Positions 20,725-30,649 of a stretch of DNA of 64,000 nt are shown here, in pieces. The stretch is from Agapetus fuscipes. Its lineage: Eukaryota; Arthropoda; Insecta; Trichoptera; Glossosomatidae. Made by a program: the position numbers and the translations under genes. Every line of letters begins with the position of its first letter. Position 1 is the first letter of the stretch. Under the pieces are notes generated by a model, which ran no database searches, had not been told where the DNA came from, and worked only from the letters and a program-made list of their open reading frames with translations. The stretch is from contig OX637361.1 of NCBI GenBank assembly GCA_951799405.1, forward strand, positions 12,250,170-12,314,169. The letters are read 5' to 3'.

Positions 20725-21059
20725 GACCCTCCGCACACTAGACGACTTGTCGCCGCGACAGTCGCCACGACTAGTCGTCTAGTGTGCGGCTGTGTCGGCG
20801 ACAGTCGCCGCGACTTGTAGTTGTGACGTCATGCAGCAAGCCATGTCACAGAGTATATATAGGTAGGCATACTGTATAGTCGAGCGACTGTCGTCTAGTG
20901 TGCGCGTGGGTGGCACGACTCCCGCAGCTAGTCGCCGAGTCTCGGCAACTCAGACGCCAAGTGTGCGGAGCTTTGAACAAAATGTATGAAAACTGTCGGC
21001 CGCAGCCTGTCGCCACGACAAGTCATCGCTGTCGCCTGTCGACTAGTGTGCGGAGGGTC
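20725..21059. mobile_element. GC-rich MITE, 335 bp, TAA target duplication
   Basis: Ends read GACCCTCCGCACACTAGACG and, reversed, GACCCTCCGCACACTAGTCG, flanked by TAA on both sides (20722-20724, 21060-21062). The body repeats GTCGCC/GGCGAC motifs with several internal copies of CTAGTGTGCGG, so it can fold extensively. It starts 22 bp from the previous MITE. Confidence 0.75.
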
Positions 21060-21061
21060 TA

Positions 21062-21414
21062 AAGGATGTTTATTCATTGTTACTTTAAATATGTCATATG
21101 ATTTGAAGAATAAAAGGTAACCTAGGCTTTCCTTATCGTTACGTACACACCAAATTCATGGCTCAGCCACCACTTGAAGTGAGTCGTCCATACCCTTGAC
21201 TTACAACATAGTTGACTAGACTTTTTCAACACAATAATAGATACTATGTATATCCCTTTCAACCTACATTAATGCTCATTGTCGTTAGGTAGAAAGAGAA
21301 CAAGAATGCTTCCAGTGTGATGATTCTTCCACTATAAACAGACAAGTCAGAATATAGCCCCGTGATGTTGGCATCCTGGAAGCTTTAAGTATGCTTAACC
21401 TGTTATTAACCAAA
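21062..21414. other. intronic spacer without a gene
   Basis: Nothing recognised. Confidence 0.35.
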
Positions 21415-21635
21415 TCCGGCCCGTAGTCCAGTGGTAGCACTTCTGACTCGTAAATGGAAGGTTGCGGGTTCGAATCTCGGCGGAGCACAAAAAATATATC
21501 ATTTATATTTTCAAATTTGCCCTTCGCTGGATTGAACATTTCATAAAACTTTACCAAAGGTCCATCCAGCCTTACAGCAACTGGGTCTTGCTTGAGAATT
21601 GATGCTTTGTAGCGACGACTAAGCTCGTAAAAAGT
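21415..21635 (+). mobile_element. SINE-A, truncated at the 3' side
   Basis: Head GGCCCGTAGTCCAGTGGTAG and B box GGGTTCGAATCTC are well kept. It stops after GCGACGACTAAGCTCGTAAA where a SINE-B begins, so its LINE-like tail is missing. Confidence 0.78.
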
Positions 21636-21636
21636 C

Positions 21637-21905
21637 CGTTGGATAGCTCAGTTGGTAGAATGCTCGCATTCCATGTCGAGAACAAGGGTGTGATCCCAAG
21701 GTGTACTCAGTCTTCACAAGAAATGAGAGCCTGACCCCCCCGGGAGCTGGGAAACCCCTACTTCAATTGAAAGTGGTTGGTGTGAAGCCGGCCCCCTTAC
21801 CCGTGAAAATAAATAGGTCCCGAATCCCATATGCGACCCCTTCAGGGTAACGCAGGCAAGAAGTTACGTTATATGTGTAGCTTAGACTTTGCGTTGTATT
21901 AGTTG
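21637..21905 (+). mobile_element. SINE-B, full length
   Basis: A box GATAGCTCAGTTGGTAGAAT, worn B box (GTGTGATCCCAAG), body with GGGAGCTGGGAAACC and the 3' end TATATGTGTAGCTTAG. It abuts the preceding SINE-A with no spacer. Confidence 0.78.
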
Positions 21906-22437
21906 CGTGAACCAAATGATTTTGACAACAAATATATTTATCCCAAAGGTTTTTTCATCAAATGTACCAGAAATAGTTGTATCAAGAATTATACAATGAA
22001 AGCAGTTCCTTATTTTGTATGTACACCTTGTTAGTTTGGCAGAACTGGCTGACAGTTATGAACCATACAATGTTTCATTGCCATAAGCCAGTTTCTAGCC
22101 CACTAAATTATATGTATGTTAATGCTCCATACCATAACAAAATGATAACCCGTGAGTTATCTATGGATTAAAAGTTTTGTGAATAACACTCGTGTTGTAT
22201 TTTGGATGTTTTGAAAGGTACAACAGGAACTTATTTATATTTTGTCATTTTTTTCAAATAGAAGTGAATTTGTGAAGCCTGATTAGACAATTTATTGAAG
22301 GTCATACATAACAATGTACAAAGCTGATGACTTATGATAGTAATACCGTAAATAACTGATAGGAATTCAAAGATACAAATTACTCAATGATAACAGTAAA
22401 TAAAAACAATGTAAAGGTATTCCAAACAACCATTTCA
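21906..22437. other. intronic spacer without a gene
   Basis: Nothing recognised. Confidence 0.35.
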
Positions 22438-23245
22438 TTCCTGGGCTGGAAGTCTCATCAGTGATCATCACCAAAGTAATTCTTACCTACCTATTATTGG
22501 TAATATTTGTGTGGTTTGGGCATATGGAGAGAATGAATAAGGAAAGACTGACGAAGAAAGTATATGTTGGTAGAATAGATGGATGTCAAGGTAGAGGAAG
22601 ACCGAGAAAGGTATGGATGGACCAAATATCCAAAATTGCGAATGAATGGAATATCCAGAGTCATAATAAAAGAAAAGCCTGCATGAAGAAGGTTATGACT
22701 CTGGAGGAAATGAAAGAAGTATGTAAGGACAGAAAGAAATGGCGGTTGATCTGTAATGTTGGCGGCTAGGGTTTATTAAAATGAAATTTGTTTTATGTTT
22801 TAATTTTTTGATGTCCATGTATATTATTATTTATTGATTTAAAAAATGTAATTTGTCGTGTATGTTCCTGGACTTATAGGTTGGTATGCGGCTGTTCACC
22901 CATGCTGTAAAAATGGTTCACTTTGCCAATGTCACCCCTGTTACAGGGAAGGACGGCAAGAGTTGCAGGGTGTATGTCCATTTGAGATTGGTTTTTATGT
23001 TGTAGGCTCACATGAGGCATGTGCAAGCGCGAACTTGTACATGTCTGGTTGTGGGAATGCATGTAATGTGAATCTCCAATGTAACATATCTTTGCAACTT
23101 AGATTAGATTAGATTAGAAGACCTGCCAATCCAAGATGGCCGCAAGTGAACAGCTAATTAGTCTTCATACAAATATTACCGATATTCGGTAGGTAAGAAT
23201 TACCGTGGTGATGAGACTTCCAGCCCTGGTATTTCTGGAAATACC
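22438..23245. mobile_element. MITE (CTGGGCTGGAAGTCTCATCA ends) split by an RTE-1 insertion
   Basis: The outer parts (about 22440-22510 and 23119-23235) match the left and right halves of the uninterrupted copy at 50854-51027, including AAGATGGCCGCAAGTGAACA. The inserted block in between is one RTE-1 copy. Confidence 0.7.
22511..23118 (+). mobile_element. RTE-1 LINE 3' end with intact C-terminal ORF and 3' UTR
   Basis: The frame reads WFGHMERMNKERLTKKVYVG, then GRGRPRKVWMDQI, ending MKEVCKDRKKWRLICNVGG at a TAG at 22767. A 90 bp AT-rich linker and the 3' UTR (from 22863) follow, with a tail of TTAGA units ending at 23118. Because both borders fall cleanly in a MITE, ORF, linker and UTR are one inserted unit. 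5' truncated, as usual for LINEs. Confidence 0.88.
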
Positions 23246-23569
23246 ATTTGTTCTGCAAACTATCATTTCTTGATTTTTAATATCTTGTCTTTTTTCTGGT
23301 TGACAGCTCAATTGACTTATGATATCTGTGGACTAGACATTATTTTAACGATAATAGACATTTTATATCTGTTTCAACTTACTTTAGAAAATGGTCCGAA
23401 TTAACCTTTTTGCTTCTGAATATTCTGGCTATATGAATACCTCCAGTGCGGAATACTTTCATCCTTACTCATCCATCAATTTCCTTACCAAGTTATTTGT
23501 TTTCAGCTTTGTTTTTGTATGGATCTCACCGCAAGGCCTTTTTATGAAATATCTTGTTGAACCTGTTCC

Positions 23570-23818
23570 TTGACTTACAGGTTGGTATGCGGCTGACCAC
23601 CTATGCTGTAAAAATGGTTCACTTTGCCAATGTCACCCCTGTTTCAGGGAAGAACGGCAAGAGTTGCAGGGTGTATGTCCATTTGAGATTTGGGTTTTTA
23701 TGTTGTAGTTTCACATGCGGCATGTGCAAGCGCGGACTTGTACGTGTCTGCTTATGAGAATGCTTATAATGTGAATCCCCAATGTTAACATATCTTTGCA
23801 ACTTAGATTAGAAATTAG
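23570..23818 (+). mobile_element. short RTE-1 3' UTR element
   Basis: Constant start GTTCCTTGACTTACAGGTTG, complete body, tail CTTAGATTAGA. No ORF. Confidence 0.83.
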
Positions 23819-24289
23819 AACCTGTGTGTGCAGTCTTGAAATAAATTTCAAAGTGTTTTCCATAGAGCATTGGAATCATTAATATAATTTTGACCTAAGC
23901 AGGAGATTGAACTGATCAGTAGTCTGACCTGTGGACCACGGGGCTGCGGCTTAGTCTTGGAGTATATTTTGTAGCCCAAAATAATATTGTAGAAGACAGT
24001 ATGACTTTTAGTTTAGGAATTTTCACCGTTGTGAGTATGAAGCTATTTATAACTCTACACAATATGGGAGAGGAATTTTGTCTTCGAATCAGAAACCATT
24101 TGCTTTTCTTGAGTGGCCAAAGCAAAGAAAACATAAAATTGGTTAATTTTTGCCATCATTACAAGCATACATGTTTTAGATATATCATAAATGGCTTTTC
24201 TGCCTTTTGAGCACGACGCTGTGGTGCACATATAGTGCAACTTCTTACTGCATTGTCCTCAAAGAGTTGCATGTGACTTTTTTTTTTGA
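23819..24289. other. intronic spacer without a gene
   Basis: Nothing recognised apart from chance short frames. Confidence 0.35.
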
Positions 24290-24345
24290 AGAAATCCTGT
24301 GCGGGAGACTCCCTACATTTCAGAGACAGGAAAAACTTTGAGGGA
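24275..24345 (-). mobile_element. SINE-A tail type 1 remnant
   Basis: A short poly(T) run followed by GAAATCCTGTGCGGGAGACT, the reverse of the type 1 tail and its poly(A). The rest is missing. Confidence 0.5.
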
Positions 24346-24614
24346 TAGAGTTAGGGAATGAATGGGTAAAATCTAATCTAATCTAAGCTGCAAAGATATA
24401 TATCATTTAAGATTTATATTATATGCATTCCCACAAGCAGATATGTATAATTTCGCGCTAACACATGCCGCATGTGGACCTACAATATAAAAACCCAATC
24501 TCAAATGAACATAAGCCTTGCAACTCATGCCGTCCTTCCCTGAAACAGTGGTGACATTGGCAAAGTGAACCATTTTTTACAGTATGGGTGGTCAGCCGCA
24601 TAACAACCTATAAG

Positions 24615-25751
24615 TAGGGACTGGAAAATAGTGGTGTTATTTTTTAGGAAATTCGCGTTCTTTTTTTGTGAAATTCGCGTTATTTTTGATCAAAAACAGG
24701 GAAATTCGCGTTATTTTTTATGATAAACGGGGAGATTTGGTGTAATTTTTAGGGTTGATAAGATCAAAATAAAGGTTTATATAATTGCAAAACAAAATAT
24801 AATACTAATATTTACAATTTATTATGTAAACAACAATATGTACCTTAAAAACAATAAATAAACAACATCTGAATCAATACGAGTATCTGCAACCGAAGAT
24901 GGTGGAAGTACCCACCAAAAACGATTTTGCAATAAAAAAACTCAAGTGGTACAAAACAACATTTTTTAATTTTAGTTTCTTAAATTTTTTTTTTTTTTTT
25001 TTAAATAATCCTTTTTTACAAAAAACCATTGATTGAAAAAAGTATTAATATTTCAATGCCACTCCGAATACCCTGCATCCTTTTAAAATATTTTATTTTT
25101 GTGCATTTAGTCTCTAGATGAGGGTTATCTCATTTTTCAAGGGATGTTGGCTTTTATGAAAGCTTCAAGTTGTGCTCTTGGCTAATCCAGCAACAGCTTC
25201 ACTCCTTGAAGTATTTTCCTTCATTGATGTCACGATTCAAGTCTGCTTGGATGATCCAGGACAGTTCTGCTTATCATTATTTTTTTTAATAAAATAGATT
25301 TGTCAATAGGAATGCAATGCACCAACCTACTCTGCCTGGCCAGATACAGGTATTAATATAATTAATTATTAATTCATTATTGTTTATTTCAATGAATTAT
25401 TCATTTTTAATTACCCAATTACATCTGTTGAACCAGGGTCAAATTTATGGTCAAATGACCCAGGTGGGGATCGAACCCCGCGTCTAGCGTTCTAGCGTGT
25501 TTAAACGTTGAAAGAGACCAATTTTCCTGTGCTTTGCACCTTGCAAAGGGTTTTCGCAGGATTTTTTTCTTTCCCACAAAATCGTTGCGTTGCAAAAGCG
25601 ATACACGACAACTTTTTCGCACAATTTCTACCAAAAGTACGAAAATTCGCGATATTTGCGTGAAACCTGAAATTTCGCGTTATTCGCGTAAAAACATCAA
25701 AATTCGCGAATAAATTCGTTTTATCGCGATCGCGAAATTTTCCAGTCCCTA
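24615..25751. mobile_element. non-autonomous hAT element, 1137 bp, 8 bp target duplication
   Basis: Perfect 15 bp terminal inverted repeats TAGGGACTGGAAAAT, flanked by the direct duplication CCTATAAG (24607-24614 and 25752-25759). An 8 bp duplication is diagnostic of hAT. Several AATTCGCG subterminal repeats lie just inside both ends, the kind of site hAT transposases bind. There is no transposase gene; a SINE-D and A/T-rich filler occupy the middle. Confidence 0.92.
25288..25490 (-). mobile_element. SINE-D fragment inside the hAT element
   Basis: Carries the CTGGCCAGGCAGAGTAGG and GACCCTGGTTCAACAG blocks and a GGGGTTCGATCCCCACC B box on the minus strand. The A-box end is missing. Confidence 0.65.
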
Positions 25752-25956
25752 CCTATAAGTCAAGGAACATACATGACAAATTACAATTTTTTTTTTAAAT
25801 CAATAAATTACAATGTAAGAAGACATAAGATAACAATGCAACAAACAAAAAAGAATGTAATTTGAAAGAGGATGTGAAAGTTAAAGTACTAAAGAATGTG
25901 ATGAGATGGTTTGGGCATGTGGAAAGAATGAATGATGATAGACTGACAAAGTATAT

Positions 25957-25957
25957 A

Positions 25958-25994
<37 letters not shown>

Positions 25995-28636
25995 TGCACA
26001 ACAGGTTTCCCTTATTACAGTGCACCCTCACACAGTCATTAACAAGCTGGGAGGAGCTCTTTAACTAGATCTTTGAATGATTCTAAGTTAATGTAAAAAA
26101 TGTCTATGTCAGCTGAATTAATCAGAGTAACACTCCGAGTTAAGGCATGTTGTGCCATGACGTCGGTACGGGACAGCGGTAAATGAAAAAGTTCATGCCG
26201 TCTTCCCCGGCCGTAGCCATCTGGCACATAAAGCTCAAAACTCTCTAACAGGGTGGGGCTGTCAATTAAGCCGTTAATGATCTTGTAACAAAGCACCATA
26301 AGAGAACCGTTGCGCCGAGATTCCAGGCTCCTGGAGCTGGTTTTCTCAAGTAATTCCTCATGGTGCATAAACTTGGGATAATTCCCATGTATTCTCATGA
26401 GGAGGTACCTCAACAACTTTTTTTGAATTTGCTCCAAAAGATCTACATACTTCCGCTGATACGGGGCCCAAACCTCGACAGCGTACTCTAATTTAGAACG
26501 TACAATACAGTTGAAGACATCCACCATAGCTCTCGGTGACTCAAAATTATTGCTAATTCTGATCACAAAGCCCAATAACTGGTAGCATTTGGTCGTCAAC
26601 TGCGTTATATGTTCTGTAAACTTCAGACCAGGATCAAAAACTACGCCCAGGTCCCTAAATGAAAAGACACGAGCCAGTATCGACCCACCAATACTGTACT
26701 CATGGATTATGGGACAAGCGGATCTTGTAAATGACATGACAGAACACTTGCTAATGTTGAAGTTCAATCCATTATTATTGGACCACATCAGCAGAGAGTT
26801 CAAATCCATCTGTAAATTAATACAGTCTTGAAAATCCTTGATTTCTGTATAAATTTTCATGTCATCAGCGTAAAGAAGACAAGAACTATTTTTGATCTTG
26901 TCCGCAATGTCGTTAATGAACACAATGAAGGCTAGAGGGCCTAAATTAGAGCCTTGAGGAACTCCTGAAGTTGGAAAAAAATTAGCCGAATGTTGGTCAT
27001 TTATTTGCACAAATTGGCTTCTGTTTTTAAGAAATGAAGAGAAAAAGATTAAGAGAGGTTTTGTGAAACCAAAATCGTCCATCTTCTTCAAAAGAACATC
27101 ATGATTCACACGATCAAACGCCTTGGAGAAATCTGTATATATTACATCAGTTTGCCTGCGAGAATCCAAGTTGAGGGCAATATTTCTACTGAGGGTGAGT
27201 AGATTTGATACTGTGGATCTCTTGGGCAGAAATCCGTGTTGGTGTATGTTGATTCGGGGCTTGATTTGCCACATAAGGTTTTTGTGTATCAAGCACTCAA
27301 ACACTTTGGCGAAACTTGATAAGATAGAAATCGGCCTATAATTTCTAACATCACTTTTATCATTTGACTTATGTACTGGCATGACTCTTGTTATCTTCCA
27401 GGCTGATGGATATGTACATGTCTTCAGGGATAAGTTGAAGATGAAACATAAGGGTTGAGCAAGGGGCTTAGCCATAGAAGATACAATTCTCGGGGGAATG
27501 TTGTCAGGGCCAGTTGCTTTATTGGATTTTAATCCAAGCAGATAAGTCTCCACCTCAGTCAAAGAAAAAGGACTGAGTGATATGGAAGATTGCTCGTGCT
27601 TACCATGGGGGGACTCTACGTGAGGGGTCTGGGTGCTGTAGACCGATTGGAAATACTTAGCAAAAGTTTCCGATATTATTCTGGGATCAGATATAATCTG
27701 ATCTCCATCAGAAAGCTGAAAAGTTGTATTACCACCGGTCTTGCTGGATCTGATATAAGACCAGAATTCCTTGGAATCACATCCTATCCCAGTCTGAATC
27801 TTACTCATATACAATTTGTGTGCTTCCTTTATATTATGTTTAACTTGCGCTCTCTTTGTAGAGAAAGCCTTATAATTGCTTACACTTTTATTTTTTAAGT
27901 AATTTTTGTGCAAGCGTTCCTTACACTTGATATTAGCAATGATGCTACTATTAAACCATACTGGGTAAGTGGAGTTACATTTGGCAGCGTATTTTTTACA
28001 TGGAGCACACAAATTACATATTTTCAATAAAACATTATAAAAGTATTTTACAGCGGTATCAATATGTTTACAATTATATAGGTCAGACCAATCATAAAAA
28101 CTAAGTATATTCTTACATCTATCAGTGTTTAAGTACTTAAAATTAATTATTTTGTTCCACCTAAATATATAGTCAAAGTCGGTATCATTAATATTAAAAT
28201 TATTATTATCCACATTGTGAATATTATTTATATGCCTATCGTCGCTAGGAGTGGATCTGGGATGTGCTTGCAGTCGTCCACAGGCCAGAGGCGTAGTATT
28301 CAGCCTCGCGGTGACTGCAAGCGTGGGGTGATGGCGATCTTCACTCACAAGGGGCTCCAGGCAGCGCACCACTTTACATAATATATTTTTATTACTAATT
28401 ACTAAATCAAGCATGTTGTTGTAGCCATTTTTTATTGTATTACACTGTTCTAAATTATTAGCACTTAAGAAATAGGAGTAGTCAAGCAGGACAGAATCGC
28501 TCTCATTATTAAGATTAAAATCTCCTAGGATAAGTATACGTTTATTCTGTAGAGCTTGACCACCCCTATCAAGGCAATCATAAAAGTCACTTCGGGCCTG
28601 ATGGGCCTCTCTGCAGTCGAAATACACCACACAACA
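25957..28636 (-). mobile_element. poly(A) LINE, 5' truncated within the endonuclease domain
   Basis: An insertion in RTE-2 with a 32-base poly(A) tail (25962-25993, seen as T) and a short GTATAT duplication at the borders (25951-25956 and 28637-28642). Minus-strand coding sequence 28636-26039 is open throughout. Length and open frame suggest a young insertion. Confidence 0.9.
26039..28636 (-). CDS. LINE endonuclease (partial) and reverse transcriptase
   Basis: About 865 residues open to the stop at 26039. The first part is the end of an AP-type endonuclease (LILGDFNL, then SEDRHHP with its His pair). RT motifs follow in order: SNKATGPDNIPPRIV, NYRPISILSSFAKVFE, QHGFLPKRSTVSNLL, YTDFSKAFDRVNHDVLL, TSGVPQGSNLGPL and the catalytic LLYADDMKIY. 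The thumb-like KLEYAVEVWAPYQ and a C-terminal extension complete it. It makes cDNA by target-primed reverse transcription. The open frame extends 72 residues further upstream (to 28852), but that part is antisense RTE-2, not LINE protein. Most likely in the Jockey/CR1 group; the exact clade is unsure. Confidence 0.9.
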   Translation of the reverse strand, partial: CCVVYFDCREAHQARSDFYDCLDRGGQALQNKRILILGDFNLNNESDSVLLDYSYFLSANNLEQCNTIKNGYNNMLDLVISNKNILCKVVRCLEPLVSEDRHHPTLAVTARLNTTPLACGRLQAHPRSTPSDDRHINNIHNVDNNNFNINDTDFDYIFRWNKIINFKYLNTDRCKNILSFYDWSDLYNCKHIDTAVKYFYNVLLKICNLCAPCKKYAAKCNSTYPVWFNSSIIANIKCKERLHKNYLKNKSVSNYKAFSTKRAQVKHNIKEAHKLYMSKIQTGIGCDSKEFWSYIRSSKTGGNTTFQLSDGDQIISDPRIISETFAKYFQSVYSTQTPHVESPHGKHEQSSISLSPFSLTEVETYLLGLKSNKATGPDNIPPRIVSSMAKPLAQPLCFIFNLSLKTCTYPSAWKITRVMPVHKSNDKSDVRNYRPISILSSFAKVFECLIHKNLMWQIKPRINIHQHGFLPKRSTVSNLLTLSRNIALNLDSRRQTDVIYTDFSKAFDRVNHDVLLKKMDDFGFTKPLLIFFSSFLKNRSQFVQINDQHSANFFPTSGVPQGSNLGPLAFIVFINDIADKIKNSSCLLYADDMKIYTEIKDFQDCINLQMDLNSLLMWSNNNGLNFNISKCSVMSFTRSACPIIHEYSIGGSILARVFSFRDLGVVFDPGLKFTEHITQLTTKCYQLLGFVIRISNNFESPRAMVDVFNCIVRSKLEYAVEVWAPYQRKYVDLLEQIQKKLLRYLLMRIHGNYPKFMHHEELLEKTSSRSLESRRNGSLMVLCYKIINGLIDSPTLLESFELYVPDGYGRGRRHELFHLPLSRTDVMAQHALTRSVTLINSADIDIFYINLESFKDLVKELLPAC

Positions 28637-28892
28637 GTATATGTATACAAAGAAAGTGTGAAAGGAAAAAGAGGGAAGGGACGACCGAGAAAAGTATGGA
28701 GTGATCAGATTAAGGAGATTGTGAAAGAATGGGATATACAAAGTGAGCGTAAAAGAAGAAAATGCATGAAAAAGGTGATGGATATGAAGGAATTGAAAAA
28801 GGTATGTCAGGATAGGAAAAAATGGAGGCAACTCTGCAGAGGCTCTGGCCACTCCTAGCGGAATGGCGACAGAGTTACAGTTACAGTACAGT

Positions 28893-29165
28893 AGGTCTCT
28901 ATGACACTTGTTGCAGTGCCGCAGAGGTGTTTATGAGCTTGATCGTCGCTACAAGGCGCCAATATTCAAGCAAGACCCAGTTGTTGTAAGGCTGGATGGA
29001 CCTTTTAGTGACTGGTCTTTGGTAAAGGTTTTGTGAATTTTTCAACCCAGCGAAGAGCATATTTAAAAATAGAAATGGTAAATTTTTTGTGCTCCGGAAT
29101 TCGAATGCACAACCTTCCATTTACGAGTCCGAAGTGTTGGGACGTGCCACTGGACTACGGACCGA
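28893..29165 (-). mobile_element. SINE-A, tail type 1
   Basis: The minus strand has a GGTCCGTAGTCCAGTGGCAC head, a worn B box (GTGCATTCGAATTCCGG), the CCAGTCACTAAAAGGTCC body and the CACTGCAACAAGTGTCATAG tail start. The poly(A) end is lost where it joins the RTE-2 tail. Confidence 0.8.
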
Positions 29166-29290
29166 TCAATTTATTTATTTTTACTGGTAAGAGGGAAAGT
29201 CTTGCCTTGAATCTGTAAATCAACAACTTAATTGTGAAGTGGAGGTTTTCCTGCTCCCGATAGAATGAGAACGTCTCCCGATAAGCGTTG
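29166..29290 (-). mobile_element. SINE-B fragment
   Basis: Body only: GGGAGCAGGAAAACCTCCAC and TTACCAGTAAAAATAAAT on the minus strand. Confidence 0.4.
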
Positions 29291-29349
29291 AAAGATGCAT
29301 AATAGCTTGCAGAGACAGGATGGCTGTTTCTGAACATATCTAATCACTA

Positions 29350-29820
29350 TCTAATCTAATCTAAGCTGCAAAGATATATATCATTTAAGATTTATATTAA
29401 ATGCATTCCCACAAGCAGATATGTATAATTTCATGCTACCACATGCCGCATGTGGACCTACAATATAAAAACCCAAACTCAAATGAACATAAGCCTTGCA
29501 ACTCTTGCCGTCCTTCCCTGAAACAGGGGTGACATTGGCAAAGTGAACCAATTTTTACAGTATGGGTGGTCAGCCGCATAACAACCTATAAGTCAAGGAA
29601 CATACATGACAAATTACATTATTTTAAAATCAATAAATAACAATATATACATGGACATAAAAAACTAAATCATAAAACCAATTTTACTTTAACAAACCCA
29701 AGCCGCCAACATCACAGATCAACCGCCATTTCTTTCTATCCTTACATACTTCTTTCATTTCCTCCAGAGTCATAACCTTCTTCATACAAGCTCTTCTTTT
29801 ATTATGACTATCATGGTCTA
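29350..29820 (-). mobile_element. RTE-1 LINE 3' end
   Basis: Tail TTAGATTAGATAGTG, 3' UTR, linker, then the ORF end SHNKRRACMKKVMTLEEMKE and VCKDRKKWRLICDVGG on the minus strand. 5' truncated at about 29812. Confidence 0.85.
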
Positions 29821-29914
29821 GAAGTGTATCTGCCACTACCTTTATGCTAAATTCCTCATCTTTCTGTAGAACAAAATGAAACTCATATCTAAGATCACAA
29901 ATCTGTGAAGAAAT

Positions 29915-30070
29915 TTTTACCAGCCCGCATCTCCTCACATTTTTACCAGCCCGCATCTCCTCACATTTTTACCAGCCCGCATCTCCTCACATTTTTACCA
30001 GCCCGCATCTCCTCACATTTTTACCAGCCCGCATCTCCTCACATTTTTACCAGCCCGCATCTCCTCACAT
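29915..30070. repeat. 26 bp tandem repeat, six near-perfect copies
   Basis: Unit begins TTTTACCAGCCCGCATCTCC and ends TCACAT; copies start at 29915, 29941, 29967, 29993, 30019 and 30045. The near-identity points to recent expansion. It lies in the Ski/Sno intron and does not look coding. Confidence 0.92.
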
Positions 30071-30649
30071 TTTTATGATCCATTGTGTGTTTTTTACCTT
30101 CAATGCCACAGCAAGTACGTAAGTGCATGTAATGGTATTTTTACTATTCATTGTGACAACTTGAGGTTAACCAATTCACATTAACTTATCTCTATGCATA
30201 TCACTGTTGCGCACACACACGCGCACCCATCGCAGACCTACTTGTTTTTAAACTCACAAGCTGTGTTTAGAAGTCTGCAATGATAATGCCACAAGTTCAC
30301 AAGGCTGTTCCCAGGAATCCATTGATTTTATTTATTATTATTTACAAAATTGACACGGCAAATCAGATTTTGTATCAGAGAATCAAAATAACAGTCTCTA
30401 TGTACATCGATATATAGAACTGGATGGGCTGAGAAATCAATACTTGAATTAGACATGCGCTACCCCACTCATCATACAAAAATCCAAATTCAGTCTTTCG
30501 GTAACCTTCCAACTGTCAACAGGTGTGTTACCTAATTGGAAAAAAATACATATAAATGCCAAACTGGGTATTTTCTAAACGTGCCTACAAAAGAGACGAA
30601 ATGTGTTAAAGAACATGGAATAATATTTCACTTTAATCACTATTCTATA
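30071..30649. other. intronic spacer without a gene
   Basis: A short CA-type repeat at 30211-30225; otherwise nothing recognised. Confidence 0.4.

Larger units (their letters stand above)
24370..25855 (-). mobile_element. RTE-1 3' UTR copy split by a hAT element
   Basis: The minus-strand 3' UTR runs from the tail at 24370 to 24614 and resumes at 25752 with the constant start and linker (to about 25855). The break falls in CCTATAAG, which is present on both sides of the hAT insertion. Confidence 0.85.
25860..28885 (+). mobile_element. RTE-2 LINE 3' end split by a LINE insertion
   Basis: The first part (to about 25956) encodes VMRWFGHVERMNDDRLTK. The second part (from 28637) continues with VYKESVKGKRGKGRPRKVW and ends CMKKVMDMKELKKVCQDRKK then a TAG at 28856. 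The end signature CCTAGCGGAATGGCGACAGA and a CAGTTACAGTACAGTA tail follow. The ORF continues cleanly once the inserted LINE is removed. Confidence 0.85.

Noticed and set aside
28637..28852. N-terminal 72 residues of the long minus-strand LINE frame
   Set aside because: This part is the antisense of the flanking RTE-2 element; true LINE coding begins at the insertion border near 28636.
29915..30070. CRISPR-like array
   Set aside because: The 26 bp units are directly adjacent with no spacers and the genome is eukaryotic.
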